From assembly GCA_023228665.1 (NCBI GenBank), contig JALOAR010000016.1:1-11678 (forward strand): a stretch of DNA of 11,678 nucleotides, written 5' to 3'. Each line of letters begins with the position of its first letter. Positions within the stretch are counted from its first letter, which is position 1. A program made the position numbers and the translations under genes. Source of the stretch: Candidatus Colwelliibacteriota bacterium (GTDB taxonomy: Bacteria; Patescibacteriota; Minisyncoccia; UBA6257; Colwellbacteraceae). The notes beneath the pieces are model-generated. The model was not told where the DNA came from. It was given only the letters and a program-made list of their open reading frames with translations, and ran no database searches. Shown in pieces: positions 7,403 to 11,678 of this stretch.

Positions 7403-7431
7403 AAGACAAACATTATAATTCATTTATAATG
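7403..7431. promoter_or_regulatory. Promoter region with inverted TATAAT-bearing repeat
   Basis: CATTATAA (7411-7418) and TTATAATG (7424-7431) form an 8-bp inverted repeat around TTCAT, so each strand has TATAAT boxes. On + strand, AAGACA (7403-7408), 16 bp, TATAAT (7425-7430) could serve the pilin. On - strand, TATAAT at 7417-7412 could serve prfA, though no good -35 is seen. It lies in the 115-base divergent gap. Confidence 0.4.
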
Positions 7432-7465
7432 AATAAGAAGATTATCTAAATTAATTAGTTAAAAA

Positions 7466-8809
7466 TTGCCTTCTTTTTCCAACCAAAAAAATATCTCCTC
7501 CTCCACCCAATTCCACTCTGCACCTTCCTTCACCCTCGTCGAGCTCCTCATAGCAATCGCCATCTCCGCCTTTGGCGGACCCGCCGGAGGCGGGCTCCCT
7601 TTGCGCCGCAAATCAACACCTTCTTTTACTTTAGTAGAGCTCTTGATAGTAATAGCCATCCTGGCTGTCCTCGCTGCAGCAGTAGTTATAGTCTTGAACC
7701 CGGCAGAGCTCTTGGCCCAAGCTCGAGACTCCCAGCGCATAACAGATATGAAGACTCTCAAAGACTCCATAGATATCTGGGTAGTGGACAATCCGAGTAC
7801 TGCGATGGGTACTTCGCAGACGGTTTATGTTTCATTACCGGATACTTCTTTGACGTGCGCTAATATAACTAGCCTTCCCAGCCTGCCTTCGGGTTGGCAG
7901 TACCATTGCGTCACGGAAGCAAACCTCCAGAATACGGATGGCACAGGCTGGCTTCCTCTTAACCTCTCATCCATATACGGAGGAAGCCCCATACCTTATC
8001 TCCCTATAGATCCTTCAAATGAAGCTTCTTCAGGCAAATACTATACATATACTTCAGGAGGCTCATATGAACTGACTGCTCTTATGGAAGCCGAGAAAGA
8101 AAATGCCTCCGTCGCAGACGGAGGCTCTCTTCCCGGAGTCTATGAGCTTGGCACCCACATCGGCCTTACCCCTCCTACGAGAGACAAGGGTCTTGTCGGC
8201 TACTGGACCTTTGATGAAGGTTCTGGAACCACTGCTTATGATTCTTCCGGGAAGGGGAATGATGGGGTGTGGAGCGGGCCAAGCATTCATTACGCAACAG
8301 GGAAAACTGGTCCTTATTCAGCAATATTTAATGAATCGGAAAGCAATTACGTTGATTGTCCACCGAATGATTCCTTGGATTTTAGAGATACTTTTTCTTT
8401 GTCATTTTGGATTAAGGGATCTGTCGGAACTTCTAACTGGCCCCATTTTATAAGCAAGAGAGATGGGGAAAATTATATAGGCTGGCAAACTCAAATATAT
8501 GGCCAAGGACCAGATATTTATTTAAGAATTGATACTTCGGCGATGACTAATCAGACGAGCGGAGTTTTAACAGTTTTAGATGAAACTTGGCATCACGCAG
8601 TTTTTGTTATTAATAATGGCAGTAAGGAATATTACCTGGATGGAGTTAAGAGACATTCCGGTTCCTTTAGTGTTGGCGGAGGAATGATTGCTCACTCAAC
8701 ACCTCTTCATTTTGGAGGCAGAATGATTGTTCAGTTAGATGACGTACGCCTCTTTAATCGTTCTCTTTCCCAAAAGGAAGTCTCTGCTATTTATGAAGGA
8801 ACAAAATAA
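7466..8809 (+). CDS. Type IV prepilin-LamG fusion with doubled prepilin signal
   Basis: A paralog of the protein at 5267, 447 residues from the only possible upstream start, TTG 7466. It shares the pilin head (Cys131, Cys148, LPSGWQYHCVTEANLQN, DGTGWLP) and a LamG-like domain (about 242-447; GLVGYWTFDEGSGTT...FNRSLSQKEVSAIYEG). The N-terminus is odd. A first signal, PSFTLVELLIAIAIS (20-34), breaks off into AFGGPAGGGLP, then RRKSTPS and a second, complete signal FTLVELLIVIAILAV (54-68). The second is the functional-looking one. A start at TTG 7601 would give an ordinary 8-residue leader (MRRKSTPS), so the part before 7601 may be an untranslated or vestigial copy. Position -1 is Ser instead of Gly. 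A terminator follows. Surface adhesive pilin is the likely role. Confidence 0.85.
   Translation: MPSFSNQKNISSSTQFHSAPSFTLVELLIAIAISAFGGPAGGGLPLRRKSTPSFTLVELLIVIAILAVLAAAVVIVLNPAELLAQARDSQRITDMKTLKDSIDIWVVDNPSTAMGTSQTVYVSLPDTSLTCANITSLPSLPSGWQYHCVTEANLQNTDGTGWLPLNLSSIYGGSPIPYLPIDPSNEASSGKYYTYTSGGSYELTALMEAEKENASVADGGSLPGVYELGTHIGLTPPTRDKGLVGYWTFDEGSGTTAYDSSGKGNDGVWSGPSIHYATGKTGPYSAIFNESESNYVDCPPNDSLDFRDTFSLSFWIKGSVGTSNWPHFISKRDGENYIGWQTQIYGQGPDIYLRIDTSAMTNQTSGVLTVLDETWHHAVFVINNGSKEYYLDGVKRHSGSFSVGGGMIAHSTPLHFGGRMIVQLDDVRLFNRSLSQKEVSAIYEGTK
7565..7612. repeat. Three tandem hairpins inserted in pilin 5' region
   Basis: Three successive stem-loops, each with a 3-base loop: TCCGCC-ttt-GGCGGA (7565-7579), CCCGCC-gga-GGCGGG (7580-7594) and TTTGC-gcc-GCAAA (7600-7612). 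The block is 48 bp, a multiple of three, so it keeps the frame. It is GC-rich and lies exactly between the two copies of the prepilin signal. This has the look of a REP-like or palindromic mobile element; that is inference. Confidence 0.75.
8104..8124. repeat. Perfect 9-bp stem hairpin in pilin gene
   Basis: GCCTCCGTC, loop GCA, GACGGAGGC. It codes for ASVADGG at the junction between pilin head and LamG domain. The paralog has a similar-length segment there without the palindrome, so it is not a simple extra insertion. Confidence 0.8.
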
Positions 8810-8833
8810 AAAACCGCCTCTCGGCGGCTTTTT
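8808..8833. terminator. Bidirectional intrinsic terminator
   Basis: CCGCC (8814-8818), loop TCTC, GGCGG (8823-8827), with A-rich and T-rich flanks, between the convergent pilin and rpmE stops. The hairpin core is the same as in the terminator at 6585. Confidence 0.85.
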
Positions 8834-9101
8834 ATTTTGCGGCTTCCTTTGAATTACTCTTTTTTGTTCTTGGCTTCTTTGCTTTTTTCGGAGCAGTTTC
8901 CGCTTGAGCCCTTCTTGCTTTAAACTTCTCGACTCTTCCGGCAGTATCTATAAGCTTTTCGGTTCCCGTGTAAAACGGGTGGCACTTACTGCATATTTCA
9001 ACCTCCATTTTTTCCTTAGTCGAGCCGGTTTTAATCGTATTGCCGCAAACGCAGGTGATGACTGCGTCTTTATGGTATTCAGGGTGTATATCCGACTTCA
9101 T
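8832..9101 (-). CDS. rpmE: 50S ribosomal protein L31, zinc-binding type
   Basis: Ribosomal protein bL31, 89 residues, bridging the two subunits near the central protuberance. The start MKSDIHPEYH is the standard family start (ATG at 9101), so an in-frame TTG at 9137 is rejected. The zinc ligands of the C+ form are present: Cys17 and Cys19 (TCVCGN) and Cys37 and Cys40 (CSKCHPFYTG). The body is followed by a Lys/Ala-rich basic tail (about 66-89), longer than in E. coli. There is no Shine-Dalgarno. The -10 hexamer of a good promoter ends 7 bases before the ATG, so the mRNA is probably leaderless. The gene is divergent from the 16S gene and shares its -35 bases, hinting at joint control of ribosome synthesis. 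Confidence 0.95.
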   Translation of the reverse strand: MKSDIHPEYHKDAVITCVCGNTIKTGSTKEKMEVEICSKCHPFYTGTEKLIDTAGRVEKFKARRAQAETAPKKAKKPRTKKSNSKEAAK

Positions 9102-9108
9102 ACGGCGG

Positions 9109-9137
9109 ATTCTATCAGGAATATTAATTATTGACAA
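9109..9137 (-). promoter_or_regulatory. rpmE promoter, leaderless geometry
   Basis: On the - strand: TTGTCA (9137-9132, 5 of 6), 17-bp spacer, TAGAAT (9114-9109, 5 of 6). The expected start at about 9102-9101 coincides with the rpmE ATG at 9101. The -35 overlaps the rRNA -35 on the other strand. Confidence 0.65.
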
Positions 9138-9159
9138 GCTCTCGTATGGTGCGTAATAT
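9131..9159 (+). promoter_or_regulatory. 16S rRNA promoter
   Basis: Perfect TTGACA (9131-9136), 17-bp spacer, TAATAT (9154-9159). Predicted transcription start is about 9166, giving a leader of about 170 bases before the mature 16S. Confidence 0.7.
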
Positions 9160-9224
9160 TAGCACTGCCTACCAAAGGCGCTAGTACACTACAATTAAAT
9201 ATCAACCATAAAAAATTAAGAAAG

Positions 9225-9251
9225 TTAGAGAACTTTTTTAGTTGTCCAATG
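9225..9251 (+). other. Pre-16S leader arm of processing stem
   Basis: These 27 bases pair over their full length with 10971-10997 beyond the 16S 3' end: 24 Watson-Crick and 3 G-U pairs. This is the expected double-stranded stalk for RNase III-type maturation. Between here and the mature 5' end there is a small hairpin GATAC-tttt-GTATC (9291-9304). Confidence 0.8.
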
Positions 9252-9337
9252 TTTATTCCAGTCAGATCGGGTACTACGCGGACTCTTACGGATACTTTTG
9301 TATCGGTGGCAGTCTACGTTGTATCAGTTCTTGGCTT

Positions 9338-10861
<1,524 letters not shown>

Positions 10862-10868
10862 TGATTTC

Positions 10869-10968
10869 GATTTTTCCTTTTGGAAAAAATCCGCCGATGA
10901 GGCGGAATAGAGTTTTGATCGTGGAGCTCTCTCCAAGTCACGATTCCCACTTTCCGGGGAAACGGAAA
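10869..10968 (+). other. Structured 16S trailer with several hairpins
   Basis: Between 16S and the processing arm: GATTTTTCC-tttt-GGAAAAAATC (10869-10891, one bulged A), TCCGCC-gatga-GGCGGA (10890-10906, sharing bases with the first, so alternatives), an arm pair ATCGTG (10918-10923) with CACGAT (10939-10944), and TTTCCG-gggaaa-CGGAAA (10951-10968). No CCTCC occurs here. Confidence 0.5.
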
Positions 10969-10970
10969 GC

Positions 10971-10997
10971 CATTGGGCGACTAAAAAAGTTTTCTAA
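10971..10997 (+). other. Pre-16S trailer arm of processing stem
   Basis: This arm is complementary to 9225-9251 without any mismatch or gap. It marks the trailer as part of the same primary transcript as the leader, and ends 12 bases before the -10 of the next gene. Confidence 0.8.
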
Positions 10998-11009
10998 AAC
11001 CATTTATTG

Positions 11010-11015
11010 TATAAT
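11010..11015 (+). promoter_or_regulatory. Perfect -10 with leaderless geometry for receiver gene
   Basis: TATAAT ends 8 bases before the ATG at 11024, so transcription should begin at 11022-11024. No convincing -35 is seen; the 16S trailer arm occupies that position. Confidence 0.5.
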
Positions 11016-11023
11016 TAAACCAT

Positions 11024-11398
11024 ATGAAGAATGTTCTTCTTGTCGAGGATGATAAATTCCTCTCAACTCTTCTTAAAAACCGTCTTGAAAAAGAGGGGTT
11101 GAATGTTATGTATGCTCAAGACGGGGAAAAGGCGCTTGAAATCCTCCGTTCCGGAGAAAAGCTGGACCTTGTTCTTCTTGATGTAATTCTTCCTAAAAAG
11201 AACGGTTTTGAAGTGCTTGAAGAGATGCAACAGGATCCAAGATTTAAAGATGTTCCTACTATAATTATTTCCAACCTCGGTCAGGACAGTGATGTTGCGA
11301 GAGGAAAAGATCTTGGCGCTATTGAATATTATATAAAAGCCCAAACATCTATAGATGATTTAGTAGTTCAGATTAAGAATTTTGTCGGTGTCGCTTAA
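11024..11398 (+). CDS. Stand-alone response regulator receiver (CheY-like)
   Basis: A single receiver domain of 124 residues with no output domain. All key residues are visible: the acidic pocket Asp9-Asp10 (VEDD), phospho-acceptor Asp53 (LDLVLLDVILP), Ser83 in IIIS and Lys105 (YYIKAQ). It should be phosphorylated by a histidine kinase encoded elsewhere and act by protein-protein contact. It lies between the 16S trailer and a prepilin gene. Receivers of this kind often control pilus motility, so a role with the pilins is plausible but unproven. The start has no Shine-Dalgarno and a -10 element 8 bases upstream. A longer reading from ATG 10843 in another frame belongs to the rRNA and is not real. 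Confidence 0.92.
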   Translation: MKNVLLVEDDKFLSTLLKNRLEKEGLNVMYAQDGEKALEILRSGEKLDLVLLDVILPKKNGFEVLEEMQQDPRFKDVPTIIISNLGQDSDVARGKDLGAIEYYIKAQTSIDDLVVQIKNFVGVA

Positions 11399-11505
11399 AG
11401 TTATCCCCAAAATAAAATTGCGGATTATGATATCCTTAAATTAATAGGGAGGCGTTTTTTTGCTTCTTAAAGGTCAGTAAAAAATAATTAATAAAAAATA
11501 AATTA

Positions 11506-11678
11506 ATGAATAGTTTAAAGAAAGGTTTCACTCTCGTAGAGCTCTTGATAGTTATCGCTATCCTAGCAGTACTTGCTGCTGCCGTCGTTATTGTATTGAA
11601 TCCTGCAGAGCTCTTGGCTCAAGCGAGGGATTCCCAGAGAATAAATGATTTAAATACTTTAAGGACAGCTCTTTCAAT
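11506..11678 (+). CDS. Type IV prepilin, 3' end outside window
   Basis: The first 57 codons of a third prepilin. A short leader MNSLKKG is cut before FTLVELLIVIAILAV, with Glu at mature position 5 and Gly at -1, followed by VIVLNPAELLAQARDSQRI as in the two LamG pilins. This is the most canonical signal of the three. Whether it also has a LamG domain cannot be seen. The ATG follows an AT-rich stretch (ATAAATTA) with no Shine-Dalgarno. The 107 bases between the receiver and this gene are AT-rich, with no clear promoter or terminator. Confidence 0.9.
   Translation, partial: MNSLKKGFTLVELLIVIAILAVLAAAVVIVLNPAELLAQARDSQRINDLNTLRTALS

Noticed and set aside
11446..11452. AGGGAGG as a Shine-Dalgarno for the third prepilin
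   Set aside because: It lies more than 50 bases before the ATG and no credible start follows it at normal spacing.

Overview
The window looks like chromosome from a Candidate Phyla Radiation (Patescibacteria) bacterium, most likely Parcubacteria-like. This rests on a 16S rRNA gene with many changes at normally invariant sites, AT-rich compact genes, a short release factor 1, several prepilin/LamG proteins and a murein transglycosylase with an EnvC-like coiled coil. The assignment is inference from these features, not from a database search.

Layout. 1-1320: the end of an unrecognised gene and a class II fructose-bisphosphate aldolase, directly abutting. 1294-2011: a good sigma70-type promoter and ribosomal protein L25 (Ctc type). 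2042-5196: an envelope block with a membrane-anchored coiled-coil lytic transglycosylase, a single-pass membrane protein and a secreted EF-hand/Ig-like protein. 5267-8809: two large type IV prepilin-LamG fusions on the + strand, with a short prfA on the - strand between them. 8832-9101: rpmE (L31) on the - strand. 9109-9159: overlapping divergent promoters for rpmE and the rRNA. 9167-10997: 16S rRNA with leader and trailer. 11024-11398: a stand-alone response-regulator receiver. 11506-end: the start of a third prepilin.

The most notable feature is the translation apparatus. Helix 45 of the 16S rRNA is intact, with all ten pairs and the GGAA loop, but the bases after it read AAACAATTAA where bacteria have GATCACCTCC, so there is no anti-Shine-Dalgarno. 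A 27-bp leader/trailer stem flanks the gene and argues against a chimera. In agreement, no visible gene start in the window has a Shine-Dalgarno sequence, and at least two genes (rpmE and the receiver) have a -10 element placed to give leaderless mRNA. The 16S also carries C1400U and paired swaps at 921/1396, 1409/1491 and helix 35. RF1 lacks its N-terminal domain.

A second theme is small perfect palindromes. Several CCGCC/GGCGG hairpins occur as terminators, in the 16S trailer and inside a pilin gene. In that gene a block of three successive hairpins sits between two copies of the prepilin signal. A 28-bp perfect palindrome lies inside the EF-hand protein gene. The surface genes (transglycosylase, secreted protein, lectin-like pilins, receiver) could together serve a pilus-based attachment system, but no pilus assembly gene is visible here.
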